A stretch of DNA of 64,000 nucleotides. Source: Thermococcus sp. Its GTDB lineage: Archaea > Methanobacteriota_B > Thermococci > Thermococcales > Thermococcaceae. The translations under genes and the position numbers were made by a program. The stretch is from positions 104,592 to 168,591 of the forward strand of contig JALTBN010000091.1 in assembly GCA_027075325.1 (NCBI GenBank), given 5' to 3'. Under the pieces are notes generated by a model that saw only the letters and a program-made list of their open reading frames with translations, was not told the origin of the DNA and ran no database searches. The stretch's first letter is position 1. The number at the start of each line of letters is the position of its first letter. Positions 9,150-17,956 of this stretch are shown in pieces.

Positions 9150-9836
9150 ATGGACCTAATCGGCGTCTATCTCCGCGAGGCAATGGACGAAGGCTGCCCG
9201 GTATGCAGAATCCTCCGTTCCTACGAGGAGTCTCAAATAGACACGATCCTCTACGAGCACGTGAACGATCCGGAGGTCAGAAAAAAGTTTCAGGAGAGCT
9301 CTGGACTCTGCACCTACCACGCATGGAAGACTCTCAAAAAGGCGTACTCGGAGCCGCTGCTGGGCCCCCTTGGGGTGGCGGTTATCTACGAGAGCATCCT
9401 CTCCCGATACATAGCCTCGTTGGAGGAAAGAAAGTCCCCGAATGAGGGGGAATGCTTCCTCTGCGAACTCGTTCAACAGAAGGAGAAAGACACGATAGAG
9501 GCGTTTGCGGAGAGGATTGAAGAGCTGCTCCCGGATTACGAAAATTCAAACTCAATCCTCTGCAAGAGGCACTATAAGATGCTTCTACAGGAGCTCAACC
9601 AGAGAGATCCTAAAACCGCAGATAGACTCCGGGAAATCCAGATAAAAAAGCTGAAAGAGCTTCAGAAGAGGATTAACTCATTCATAAACAAGTTCGATTA
9701 CAGAGCCGAGGAAGAACCAACAAAGGAAGAGACATCCTCACTTCCCTTAACGATAGAGGTCCTGAAAGGCCTCGAAACCGGGGTGACCATTCGGGAGCAT
9801 CCGGAGAAGAAGAGGGGGCTGTTGCATTGGAGATAA
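9150..9836 (+). CDS. DUF6062-like metal-binding protein
   Basis: A 228-residue helical protein with two matching cysteine/histidine half-sites: CPVC (residues 16-19 region) with GLCTYH, and CFLC with ILCKRH. This suggests two structural or redox metal sites. It resembles the uncharacterised DUF6062 family (from memory, not verified). The ATG at 9150 lies 9 bases after the previous stop; GTG 9141 is an alternative. The C-terminus overlaps the next start by 10 bases. Its place between the riboswitch and crcB indicates fluoride-responsive expression. Confidence 0.75.
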   Translation: MDLIGVYLREAMDEGCPVCRILRSYEESQIDTILYEHVNDPEVRKKFQESSGLCTYHAWKTLKKAYSEPLLGPLGVAVIYESILSRYIASLEERKSPNEGECFLCELVQQKEKDTIEAFAERIEELLPDYENSNSILCKRHYKMLLQELNQRDPKTADRLREIQIKKLKELQKRINSFINKFDYRAEEEPTKEETSSLPLTIEVLKGLETGVTIREHPEKKRGLLHWR

Positions 9837-10126
9837 CTCTATCCAAAGAGGAGCTTGAAGTGGTGCGGAGGAACAAGCGCGAGATTGAGAAGAGGTTCAA
9901 CGATCTTGAGGGGCTGGAGAGAACGCTGAAGTACCTCAAACTCAAATACCTCCGGGATCACAGGGACAGGCTAAGGGCAAAGCTGGGGGAGATGAGGAAG
10001 CTGTATAAGGAGACGATCGAGTTCGAGGAGAAAGCCAGAAAGGACAAGGAGCTCATGATGGCCTTTAGAAGGGAGCTAAGCGAGGAGAACAGGAAGTTAA
10101 GGAGTGAGCTGGAGGACAGGAGATGA
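9827..10126 (+). CDS. Small coiled-coil protein
   Basis: A 99-residue, highly charged, almost entirely helical protein with heptad-like spacing throughout (for example LEGLERTLKYLKLKYLRDH). There is no signal peptide or membrane segment. It probably starts with TTG at 9827, overlapping the upstream gene by 10 bases, and its TGA overlaps the next ATG (ATGA at 10123-10126). I recognise no family. Expression must be coupled with the neighbouring genes of the fluoride operon. Confidence 0.65.
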   Translation: MEITLSKEELEVVRRNKREIEKRFNDLEGLERTLKYLKLKYLRDHRDRLRAKLGEMRKLYKETIEFEEKARKDKELMMAFRRELSEENRKLRSELEDRR

Positions 10127-10545
10127 AGATAACCGTTAGGTCGAAGGGAAGCTGGAGGAAGGTAACGTTCAAAATACCGGACGAAACGTTTGAGAGAATC
10201 GAAGAGATATCAAAACGCTACGGTTTCAGAGTTGATGAGGCCCTTCGGATAATTCTTCTCCATGGGTATTTAGAGGAGAGCAGCGAAAGCGAAGAGAGCC
10301 TGGAAAAGCTTGAAGAGGAGATATCCAGAACAGAGAAAGAGCTCTACCATCTTGAGGGCAAATGGTCACCGTTGAAATTCACGACCTACTACCTCGCGAT
10401 GGATAACCAGAACATTGCAATTCAGCTTTCGGGGATGATAGCGGAGAACAAACGTTTGAGGAAAATGCTTGGAAAGCCTGAGCGCGACTTCTCTGAGATA
10501 AAGGGTCTCATCCATTACTACCTCTCCTTTGAGGGCAAGGATTAA
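10123..10545 (+). CDS. Putative ribbon-helix-helix plus coiled-coil protein
   Basis: A 140-residue protein. Residues about 13-50 (KVTFKIPDETFERIEEI... then FRVDEALRIILLHGYL) have the strand-helix-helix pattern of ribbon-helix-helix DNA-binding proteins. A charged helical segment rich in Glu follows, then a short globular tail. It may be a regulator, but partner or target is unknown. It is coupled by ATGA to the coiled-coil gene before it, and crcB begins 33 bases after its stop. Confidence 0.62.
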   Translation: MKITVRSKGSWRKVTFKIPDETFERIEEISKRYGFRVDEALRIILLHGYLEESSESEESLEKLEEEISRTEKELYHLEGKWSPLKFTTYYLAMDNQNIAIQLSGMIAENKRLRKMLGKPERDFSEIKGLIHYYLSFEGKD

Positions 10546-10578
10546 AAAGGAACAAACCAGGGCTCCCGTGGTGGTAGC

Positions 10579-11338
<760 letters not shown>

Positions 11339-11656
11339 TTTTGTTGTAAATTATACATCAAACTGGAGATTTTACACTATTCTATTGTATCAACCACAAT
11401 TTTTCGCGAAAAGTTTATATACCATGAGAACATTAGGATATAACAAGCGGGCGGCACCCCGGCTGTTTAATAAGAGGTGAAATCAGCGCTGTCAATCACC
11501 GACCCTCCGGGATGGAATAACCCCTCAAATTGTCTACGGTTTTATTTTTAACTCAAATTCTCATCCAGATTAAAACCGATGCCGAAAACCTAATAAGACT
11601 ACCATGCATATATGTTTTTAGATAAGTAAATAACCGTGCAAAATGCGGTGATCTCG
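11339..11656 (+). other. Intergenic region with small-RNA candidate and promoter
   Basis: This 318-base gap contains AT-rich sequence, a strong promoter (TATA box TTTATATA, 11414-11421), a GC-rich island (about 11446-11530) ending at a T-rich tract, and a second AT-rich stretch. The second stretch includes CATATATG near 11604-11612, likely the promoter for the gene at 11657. No open frame with a ribosome site is seen. Confidence 0.55.
11445..11549 (+). ncRNA. Candidate small non-coding RNA
   Basis: A consensus-like TATA box (TTTATATA, 11414-11421) predicts a start at about 11440-11447. There the sequence turns abruptly GC-rich (GCGGGCGGCACCCCGGCTG at 11448-11466) for about 85 bases and then ends in the T-rich tract TTTTATTTTT (11540-11549). 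Paired segments include GGTGA/TCACC around 11476-11500 flanking the palindrome CAGCGCTG. A GC-rich island in an AT-rich gap is a known hallmark of structured RNA in hyperthermophiles. I could not assign it to C/D, H/ACA or another family. Confidence 0.45.
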
Positions 11657-12142
11657 ATGGTCGAGCTTGACTTTGAGTTACCTTTAAAAGAACTCAACGG
11701 CGTGATGGAGAGGTTCATATCCGCGGGATTGTTCACAAAGTGGGTCTTTTACAATGAGGACAGGGGTACCGTGGCCCTTCGCGTGGTGGTCCCCGACTTC
11801 GAGATGGAGCAGGCCATCCTGGATATCGCAGAGGTGGTCAGAGGACCCCTTGAAATAAGCATTGTAAAAGATGGCCTTGCAGAGATAAAGGTGGATCAGG
11901 CCTTCATTAACGTTATAAACGTGGATGGCGTCGTCTACCCCTTAGCACTTATAATGGAGTTCGATTTCAATGCCCACATCCCATCCAGAATGGAACTGAT
12001 AACCGAGAAGGACTGCCCTCAGGAGGTAATCAGTGCCATACTGCGCATGAAGCTCGGCCCCTTTGATTTCAGAGACCCCATGAAAACGAAAATCCTCCAG
12101 AGCAACAAAATGACGAAGATAATGCTGACCACGGAGGTCTGA
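11657..12142 (+). CDS. Hypothetical protein
   Basis: A 161-residue soluble protein of mixed alpha/beta appearance with no family I recognise, no signal peptide and no metal motif. It starts at ATG 11657 with GGTGATC 3-9 bases upstream; an upstream GTG at 11636 is less likely. It has its own promoter in the preceding gap and is followed by coaBC after about 60 bases. Confidence 0.65.
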   Translation: MVELDFELPLKELNGVMERFISAGLFTKWVFYNEDRGTVALRVVVPDFEMEQAILDIAEVVRGPLEISIVKDGLAEIKVDQAFINVINVDGVVYPLALIMEFDFNAHIPSRMELITEKDCPQEVISAILRMKLGPFDFRDPMKTKILQSNKMTKIMLTTEV

Positions 12143-12203
12143 GCAACTTGTTCCCTTTGAATAACCTTAAAATCTTCCCCTCTTATTCTCCTCTGGTGAT
12201 GGC

Positions 12204-13418
12204 ATGCTTCACCACGTCAAACTTATCTACGCCACCAAGAGTAGAAAGCTCGTCGGCAAGAAAATTGTTCTGGCCATTCCCGGCAGTATAGCCGCTGTGG
12301 AGTGTGTCAAGCTCGCGAGGGAGCTGATAAGGCACGGCGCAGAGGTCCACGCCGTTATGAGCGAGAACGCTCAGAAAATAATCCACCCCTACGCCATGGA
12401 GTTCGCCACCGGAAACCCGGTCGTGACTGAAATCACCGGCTTCATCGAACACGTTGAGTTGGCGGGAGAGCACGAGAACAAGGCCGACCTCGTCCTCGTC
12501 TGCCCCGCAACGGCCAACACCATCGGAAAGATAGCCAACGGCATAGACGACACCCCAGTTACGACCGTCGTAACGACGGCCTTTGCCCACACGCCGATAA
12601 TTATAGCCCCCGCGATGCACTCAACGATGTACGATCACCCGATAGTCGTCGAGAACATCGAGAAGCTCAAAAAGCTTGGCGTCGAGTTCATAGAACCGCG
12701 CTTCGAGGAGGGCAAGGCGAAGGTTGCCTCGATAGAGGAGATAGTCTACCGCGTTATCAAAAAGCTCTACAGGAAGGACCTCGCGGGGAAGCGCGTTTTG
12801 GTTACGGCGGGTGCAACGAGGGAGTACATAGACCCCATACGCTACATAACCAACGCGAGCAGCGGGAAGATGGGCGTCGCCATCGCTGAGGAAGCCGAGC
12901 TGAGGGGTGCTGAGGTTACGCTCATAAGGACGAGGGGGAGCGTTCCGAGCTTTGTCGAGAACCAGATCGAGGTTGAGACAGTAGAGGAGATGCTGGAGGC
13001 GATAGAAAACGAGCTAAAGGCCAAAAGGTACGACGCCGTTGTTTTAGCTGCAGCCGTAAGCGACTTCAGGGTGAAGGAGAAAGCCGATGCCAAGATAAAG
13101 AGCGGAAAACCGCTAACCCTTGAACTCGAGCCGACACCGAAGATAATAGACCGCGTTAAAGAACTTCAGCCGGAGGTCTTCCTCATCGGCTTCAAGGCGG
13201 AAACCGGGCTGAGCGAGGAAGAACTCATAAACGCGGCCAGAAAGCAGATGGAACGCGCCGGAAGCGATCTGGTTATTGCCAACACTCTTCAAGCATTTGG
13301 CAGCGAGGAGAACGAGGCTCTGCTGGTGACGCGGGATTCCGTTAAGAGGCTGCCGAAGATGAGCAAACGGGAGCTGGCCGAGAAGCTCTGGGACGAGATA
13401 CTATTGCTGCTGGAATAA
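12204..13418 (+). CDS. coaBC: CoaBC: phosphopantothenoylcysteine decarboxylase / phosphopantothenate-cysteine ligase
   Basis: A 404-residue bifunctional enzyme of coenzyme A synthesis. The N-terminal half (about 20-190) is the FMN-dependent decarboxylase flavoprotein, with VLAIPGSIAAVE and the PAMHSTMYDHP active-site motif. The C-terminal half (about 195-404) is the ligase, with TAGATREYIDPIRYITN and AAAVSDFRV. Length matches the archaeal fused form. GGTGATGGC precedes the ATG, and TTAAAA near 12168 is a candidate TATA element. Confidence 0.94.
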   Translation: MLHHVKLIYATKSRKLVGKKIVLAIPGSIAAVECVKLARELIRHGAEVHAVMSENAQKIIHPYAMEFATGNPVVTEITGFIEHVELAGEHENKADLVLVCPATANTIGKIANGIDDTPVTTVVTTAFAHTPIIIAPAMHSTMYDHPIVVENIEKLKKLGVEFIEPRFEEGKAKVASIEEIVYRVIKKLYRKDLAGKRVLVTAGATREYIDPIRYITNASSGKMGVAIAEEAELRGAEVTLIRTRGSVPSFVENQIEVETVEEMLEAIENELKAKRYDAVVLAAAVSDFRVKEKADAKIKSGKPLTLELEPTPKIIDRVKELQPEVFLIGFKAETGLSEEELINAARKQMERAGSDLVIANTLQAFGSEENEALLVTRDSVKRLPKMSKRELAEKLWDEILLLLE

Positions 13419-13479
13419 CCCCTCTGATCGCCATCAAAAGCTTCATAATTCCCCTCTCCTATTCTCCCCGGTGGTTCTC

Positions 13480-14160
13480 ATGAAGAGGATAGGGATAATC
13501 GGCGGAACAACACCGGAATCAACCTGCTACTACTACGGGAACTACATCAGGATAAGCAGGGAGAAGTTCGGGCCGTTCACGTTCCCGGAGCTGATAGTCT
13601 ACTCGATAAACTTCGAGGAATTCAAGAACAACCCGCGCGGCTGGGAAGGGAGAACCGAAATGCTGATAAACGCTGCCAGGGCCCTCGAGAGGGCCGGAGC
13701 GGAGATAATAGCCATGTCCGCGAACACACCACACATAGTCTTCCCTGAGGTTCAGAAGGCCGTCAAAGTGCCGATGGTCAGCATAATAGACGCGCTCATG
13801 GAGGAGATGGAAAGGCGGGGTGTCAGGAAGGTTCTCCTCCTCGGGACCAAGACGACGATGACGGCTGACTTTTACAGAAACGCCCTTCGCGAGGCTGGCT
13901 TTGAGGTGGTAACACCGACGGAAGAGGAGATTGACAGGATAGACGGCATAATATTCGGCGAGCTCGCCTTCGAGAACCTGAAGAGCAGGCCCTACCTGAT
14001 AGAACTCGTCGAGAGGTACGCGAGGGAGAAGGGCATCGAGGGAGTCATCCTCGGCTGCACCGAGCTTCCCCTGGCGATAAAGCCCGGCGATGTGTCGGTC
14101 GAGGTCTTTGACACAGCAGCAATCCACATGAGGAAGCTAATTGAGCTCGCCTCCGAGTGA
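13480..14160 (+). CDS. Aspartate/glutamate racemase-family protein lacking the first catalytic Cys
   Basis: A 226-residue protein of the PLP-independent Asp/Glu racemase fold. In aspartate racemases two cysteines act as acid/base: one in a PCNT-type motif and one in GCTE. Here the first motif reads MSANTPH (residues 79-85), with Ala81 in the Cys position, while Cys193 in GCTELPL is kept. Racemisation in both directions by the standard mechanism is therefore doubtful; related one-Cys subfamilies exist with altered specificity. ATG 13480 is preferred to GTG 13471 because GGTGGT lies just upstream. Confidence 0.82.
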   Translation: MKRIGIIGGTTPESTCYYYGNYIRISREKFGPFTFPELIVYSINFEEFKNNPRGWEGRTEMLINAARALERAGAEIIAMSANTPHIVFPEVQKAVKVPMVSIIDALMEEMERRGVRKVLLLGTKTTMTADFYRNALREAGFEVVTPTEEEIDRIDGIIFGELAFENLKSRPYLIELVERYAREKGIEGVILGCTELPLAIKPGDVSVEVFDTAAIHMRKLIELASE

Positions 14161-14267
14161 TTTTTAAGTCCTTTTTCCCCTCTCCTTAGGTTAGGAATGG
14201 AGATCAGGGGATTGTCTGCTTCCACATAGAAAAACATGTGTAAGTGCCCCAAACCAAATCCGGGGGG

Positions 14268-15095
14268 TTAAATCTCCTTCGGGGGAATTAAAATCCCGAA
14301 CTCCGTTATCACACCCCTCACGTAGCGCCAGGGGGTCACATCGAAGAGGTAGTTCCTGACGCGGTAGCCCTGTCTCGCGTAGGGCCTTTCGGCTATCTCA
14401 ACTTCCCCTGAGGTAAGCTTGGGATGGAGCTTGAAGCTCTCGGCGGCTGCATAGAACGGAACGCCGTTGTCGTGGCACGCCAGCGCGAGAAGGTAAGTGC
14501 CGGCCTTGTTGATCACGGCCCCGTCGCTCGTCACGTTGTCCGCCCCGACGAGCGCGAGCGTTGCCTTCCCCGCGAAGAAGCCGAGCTGGGCATCGGTTAT
14601 CATCTCAAAGGGGATCCCGAGCTTCTCCAGCTCGCGGGCTAGGGCTATCCCTTCATAGTCCGGTGCGCTCTCGGTGAGGATAACCCTGAAGCGCTTGCCT
14701 TTCTTTTTTGCAGTCTTGAAAATCTCTAAAACCGCAGAGGAGAAGGAATGCGTAATCACGACCTCGTTCTCGTCGATAAGCTCGCTTCCTATGTTCCCAA
14801 TCTCGCGCTTCGCCTCCTCCGCGAGACGGATGAACTCCTCAGCTTTCGCCCTCACGGCCTCCGGATTTCCGGTCACGGGCATGAAGCGGGCCAAGTTATA
14901 GAGCGACGCCATCGTCCTGTTCACCACTGGAACCTCTTTTTTCATCTCCCTCAACGCGTTCTCCAGCTTATCTCTCTCAAGTATGTTGGCAAGGGCGATG
15001 TAAGCCTCAGCGCCCTTCAAGGCCAGCCAGCTCGCGCCCCTTATCCTCTCGGAGCGCATCTCCTCGAGTATCGAACGAACTTCCGGTGGGAGCAT
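14268..15095 (-). CDS. eIF2B alpha/beta/delta-like protein
   Basis: A 275-residue protein of the eIF2B-alpha / ribose-1,5-bisphosphate isomerase / MTNA superfamily. An N-terminal helical region (1-100) precedes a Rossmann-like half with VITHSFSSAVLEIF, VILTESAPDYEG and LVGADNVTSDGAVINKAGT, the family ligand-binding signatures. Archaeal members of this length are annotated as eIF2B-related with unclear function; the AMP-pathway R15P isomerase is longer (about 320). ATG 15095 is chosen because GGAG lies 8 bases upstream; ATG 15101 is too close. A vapC relic lies immediately upstream. Confidence 0.83.
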   Translation of the reverse strand: MLPPEVRSILEEMRSERIRGASWLALKGAEAYIALANILERDKLENALREMKKEVPVVNRTMASLYNLARFMPVTGNPEAVRAKAEEFIRLAEEAKREIGNIGSELIDENEVVITHSFSSAVLEIFKTAKKKGKRFRVILTESAPDYEGIALARELEKLGIPFEMITDAQLGFFAGKATLALVGADNVTSDGAVINKAGTYLLALACHDNGVPFYAAAESFKLHPKLTSGEVEIAERPYARQGYRVRNYLFDVTPWRYVRGVITEFGILIPPKEI

Positions 15096-15114
15096 TGCCA
15101 TCACTCCAAGAACT

Positions 15115-15192
15115 TTAACTTGAACTTCTCCCCAACATTTTCAAAAGAACTAGTGGAATACCAGCGATAAAAGAGGCATCCGCCACTATCAT
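15115..15192 (-). pseudogene. vapC (PIN toxin) N-terminal relic
   Basis: The 25 codons following the antitoxin-like gene read MIVADASFIAGIPLV and stop at TAA 15115-15117. MIV-x-DAS is the diagnostic start of VapC PIN-domain toxins, whose first Asp is a metal ligand. The start overlaps the antitoxin stop as ATGA, exactly as in intact vapBC pairs. The remaining roughly 100 residues are absent: the next gene begins 20 bases on. This is a deleted toxin gene. Confidence 0.7.
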
Positions 15193-15377
15193 CTCTCCCT
15201 CAGCTCCTCAAGCAGTTCAAGGGTGTCCGGAATTTCCTCAGGGACGTCCTGATTGATCATATGAATGACCCTTTCAAGGTCTTTCAACGCCTTTTCCTGC
15301 CTCTCTCGCCTAACCGCCTTGATTATCTCTCTCACGAGCGGTTCTATATCCTTGGGGACATCTATCTCAACCGGCAT
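15189..15377 (-). CDS. Orphan VapB-like antitoxin
   Basis: A 62-residue charged helical protein (MPVEIDVPKDIEPLVREII...), of the size and layout of the short VapB-type antitoxins that precede PIN toxins in Thermococcales. The identification comes mainly from its ATGA overlap with a truncated vapC start (15115-15192). With the toxin deleted it may be a relic itself or may still bind DNA or another VapC. It lies 45 bases downstream of the CinA-family gene. Confidence 0.6.
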   Translation of the reverse strand: MPVEIDVPKDIEPLVREIIKAVRRERQEKALKDLERVIHMINQDVPEEIPDTLELLEELRER

Positions 15378-15422
15378 CTTCCCACCGTTCTAATTGTCTC
15401 GCATAGCTTTATCACCCTTTCG

Positions 15423-16190
15423 CTACCAGCCTTCCTCGAAGCGGATCCCCTTCCCCTCCATGAAGGCCTTCGCGCGTTCTATCTCCTCCTCGCTCTCGCC
15501 GAAGAGGATTATCCCGATGTACTTTCCAAAGCCCTTTGGGGAGGAGTGAATCCTGACGCTGAAGCGCTGAAGAGTTTCATTGAGGACCGGCGCCAGCTTG
15601 CTCTCGTCGGTTATCTCCGCTAAAAGCTTCCTCTGGATGAACTTCCGCGAGCCGAGTCTTGGAAGGACTTCGTTTTCGAGCATCGCCTTCATTTCCCTGG
15701 GCATTCCCGGAAGGACGAAGATTTTAACGCCCTCGTGCTCGATGTAGGCTCCGGGAGCAGCTCCCCCGGTGTTCTCCAGCGGCTGCGCTCCCTCCGGCAG
15801 GTAGGCCATTTTCTTACGCGCTTCGTTGAGTTCGGGGTCGTCTATGTATCCCTCCCTGTAGAGCTTCTCGTAGAATGCCTTGAGTCTTTCAAGGCACTTT
15901 TCACAGAGAACGAGTTTTCTGTTCAGCGACTCTGCAACGGCCACCATCGTCACGTCGTCGTGAGTCGGGCCTAACCCGCCTGAGATGACCAGAACCTCCG
16001 GCTTTCTGCCCAGAATCTCGCGGATGACGGCCTTTATCTCCCCAACGTCGTCCCCGACGGTGGTCTTCCTCCTCACCCAGTAGCCCCTCTCCGTGAGCTT
16101 TTTAGCTATGAAGGCCGAATTGCTGTCCACGGTGTTTCCAGTGAGAAGCTCATCCCCAATCGTCAGAACCTCGGCTAACACGGCCACCAC
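15423..16190 (-). CDS. CinA/MoeA-like (MoCF-biosynthesis domain) protein
   Basis: A 255-residue protein with the MoCF_biosynth (MoaB/Mog-like) domain at about 4-170: LTIGDELLTGNTVDSNS, ISGGLGPTHDDVT and FVLPGMPREM are all hallmarks of the CinA N-terminal domain. The C-terminal NMN deamidase domain of bacterial CinA is absent, as in many archaeal members, so the substrate (ADP-ribose or a nucleotide) is uncertain. Tandem GTG codons at 16185-16190 make the exact start unclear. Confidence 0.88.
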   Translation of the reverse strand: MVAVLAEVLTIGDELLTGNTVDSNSAFIAKKLTERGYWVRRKTTVGDDVGEIKAVIREILGRKPEVLVISGGLGPTHDDVTMVAVAESLNRKLVLCEKCLERLKAFYEKLYREGYIDDPELNEARKKMAYLPEGAQPLENTGGAAPGAYIEHEGVKIFVLPGMPREMKAMLENEVLPRLGSRKFIQRKLLAEITDESKLAPVLNETLQRFSVRIHSSPKGFGKYIGIILFGESEEEIERAKAFMEGKGIRFEEGW

Positions 16191-16227
16191 CGAAGAACCT
16201 TCGGGGAGAACGCTTTAAACCTTCCCA

Positions 16228-16380
16228 TCAGGGGGAGGGCGAAGAAGGTCTGCGCTTCTTCCGCGAGAGCCTCAGAAGCTCGTCCCACTCGAAGAACTGT
16301 CTGTTGAATGGATCGAGCTGCGAAACGGCCTCACCGGGCAGCACGAGAGGCCTTTCAAAAGGCTTTTTCGCCTTTCTCAC
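16228..16380 (-). CDS. Small basic protein, 50 codons
   Basis: A short frame with GTG at 16378-16380 preceded at good spacing by GGTGATC. It encodes a basic peptide (starts MRKAKKPFERPLVLPG, ends in a Lys/Arg- and Ser/Pro-rich tail) and stops at TGA 16228-16230, 38 bases before the CinA-family gene on the same strand. I recognise no family. Good ribosome site, residue composition and operon position support it as a real small gene. Confidence 0.5.
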   Translation of the reverse strand: MRKAKKPFERPLVLPGEAVSQLDPFNRQFFEWDELLRLSRKKRRPSSPSP

Positions 16381-16428
16381 GGGGATCACCCCATTTCATT
16401 ATACGGCGAACTCCGTAAAAACGTTCCC

Positions 16429-16445
16429 ACTCACTGCCGGTGAAA
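16429..16445. promoter_or_regulatory. Thermococcales glycolytic motif (TGM)-like site before the gap promoter
   Basis: TCAC-TGCCG-GTGA at 16431-16443, within ACTCAC-N5-GTGAAA, closely matches the TGM consensus TATCAC-N5-GTGATA bound by the TrmB-family regulator Tgr. It lies directly upstream of the BRE/TATA element (CTTAAGTAT, about 16451-16459) of the GAPDH gene. In T. kodakarensis that placement is used for gluconeogenic genes, which Tgr activates. A second inverted repeat, TTTTAC-CGCT-GTAAAA (16460-16475), overlaps the promoter's downstream side. Confidence 0.62.
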
Positions 16446-16490
16446 ACAAGGCTTAAGTATTTTACCGCTGTAAAATTCCCGGTGATTGTC

Positions 16491-17498
16491 GTGGCCAAGG
16501 TCAAGGTTGGAGTTAACGGTTACGGAACGATAGGAAAACGCGTCGCCTACGCGGTTTCAAGGCAGGATGATATGACGCTTATCGGTGTCACGAAGACGAA
16601 GCCGGACTTCGAGGCCTACCGCGCTAAAGAGCTGGGAATCCCGGTTTACGCCGCAAGCGAGGAGTTCCTCCCGCGCTTCGGGAAGGCCGGCTTCGAGGTT
16701 GCGGGCACTCTAAACGACCTCCTTGAGAAGGTCGACGTCATCGTCGATGCAACACCCGGAGGAATGGGGGCTAAAAATAAAGCACTCTACGAGAAGGCCG
16801 GCGTTAAGGCTATTTTTGAGGGCGGCGAGAAGGCCTCGACCGCGGAAGTTTCCTTCGTTGCCCAGGCCAACTACGAGAAGGCCCTCGGAAAGGACTACGT
16901 TAGGGTTGTTTCCTGCAACACGACGGGCCTCACGAGAACTCTCTCGGCGATTCAGGAGTACATCGACTACGTCTACGCAGTGATGATAAGAAGAGCTGCG
17001 GATCCAAACGACTCCAAGCGCGGTCCGGTGAATGCAATAACGCCGAGCGTTACCGTTCCTTCGCACCACGGGCCGGACGTCCAGAAGGTTATCCCGATAA
17101 ACATCGAGACTTCCGCGTTCGTCGTGCCGACGACGCTCATGCACGTTCACAGCATAATGGTCGAGCTCAAGAAGCCGATCGAGGCCAAGGACGTCGTTGA
17201 TATCTTTGAGAACACTACCCGTGTTCTGCTCTTTGAGAAGGAGAGGGGCTTCGACAGCACCGCCCAGCTCATAGAGTTCGCCCGCGACCTGCACCGCGAG
17301 TGGAACAACCTCTACGAGATAGCGGTCTGGAAGGAGAGCATCAGCGTCCGCGGAAACAGGCTCTTCTACATCCAGGCGGTACATCAGGAGAGCGACGTGG
17401 TTCCTGAGAACGTCGATGCGATAAGGGCGATGTTCGAGCTGGCCGACAAGTGGGAGAGCATAAAGAAGACGAACAGGAGTTTGGGAATTTTGAAATGA
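16491..17498 (+). CDS. gap: Glyceraldehyde-3-phosphate dehydrogenase (phosphorylating)
   Basis: A 335-residue archaeal class II GAPDH. The N-terminal Rossmann fold reads [17 protein letters not shown] and the catalytic Cys is about residue 142 in SCNTTGL. In Thermococcales this enzyme serves gluconeogenesis because the glycolytic direction uses GAPOR. The GTG at 16491 gives the conserved start and has GGTGAT 5-10 bases upstream; an ATG at 16440 lies upstream of the TATA box and is rejected. The TGM-like site upstream agrees with control by Tgr. Confidence 0.95.
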   Translation: MAKVKVGVNGYGTIGKRVAYAVSRQDDMTLIGVTKTKPDFEAYRAKELGIPVYAASEEFLPRFGKAGFEVAGTLNDLLEKVDVIVDATPGGMGAKNKALYEKAGVKAIFEGGEKASTAEVSFVAQANYEKALGKDYVRVVSCNTTGLTRTLSAIQEYIDYVYAVMIRRAADPNDSKRGPVNAITPSVTVPSHHGPDVQKVIPINIETSAFVVPTTLMHVHSIMVELKKPIEAKDVVDIFENTTRVLLFEKERGFDSTAQLIEFARDLHREWNNLYEIAVWKESISVRGNRLFYIQAVHQESDVVPENVDAIRAMFELADKWESIKKTNRSLGILK

Positions 17499-17537
17499 GG
17501 ATGTGAAAAGGTTAAAACTCTTTTTTTCCCTTTTCTA

Positions 17538-17909
17538 ATGAAGCCTATGGACACCGAAGAGCTACTAATGATAGTTGGTATTGCCATCACGCTCGCCACC
17601 CTTTTACTGCCGGGCCAGCAGCTCAGCGGAACGTTCTGCGAGGGGCAGTCCGGAAGGCTCGGCGACTACAGGGTGAGCGTTTCCGACGGCTACCTCATGG
17701 TCTCCTCCCAGAGCGGCGACGTTTTCGTCGCGTGGAGGGGCAGGATCATCCTAAGAAAGGTGGGCCTGGATTACGCCTACTCCGGGGATGAGGACTGCTA
17801 CACCGTCAGGATCCGCTACAAGGGGGCTGAATATACCTACGCCTTTGCCACCGGGCTCTCCTTGGCGGGTGGGGCGTTCTTCTACATGGCGTTCCTGAAG
17901 TACAGGTGA
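17538..17909 (+). CDS. Hypothetical membrane-associated protein
   Basis: A 123-residue protein with a hydrophobic segment at about 10-27 (LLMIVGIAITLATLLLPG), a beta-rich extracellular-looking middle with two Cys (FCEGQ and DEDCYT) that could form a disulfide, and a second hydrophobic segment near the C-terminus. I recognise no family. No ribosome site is seen; TTAAAACTC about 25-30 bases upstream suggests a leaderless or near-leaderless transcript. Confidence 0.6.
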   Translation: MKPMDTEELLMIVGIAITLATLLLPGQQLSGTFCEGQSGRLGDYRVSVSDGYLMVSSQSGDVFVAWRGRIILRKVGLDYAYSGDEDCYTVRIRYKGAEYTYAFATGLSLAGGAFFYMAFLKYR

Positions 17910-17956
17910 GGTAGAAGATAACTTGCGAGGCTTACCCTCTGCCGATTATCAGGGCT

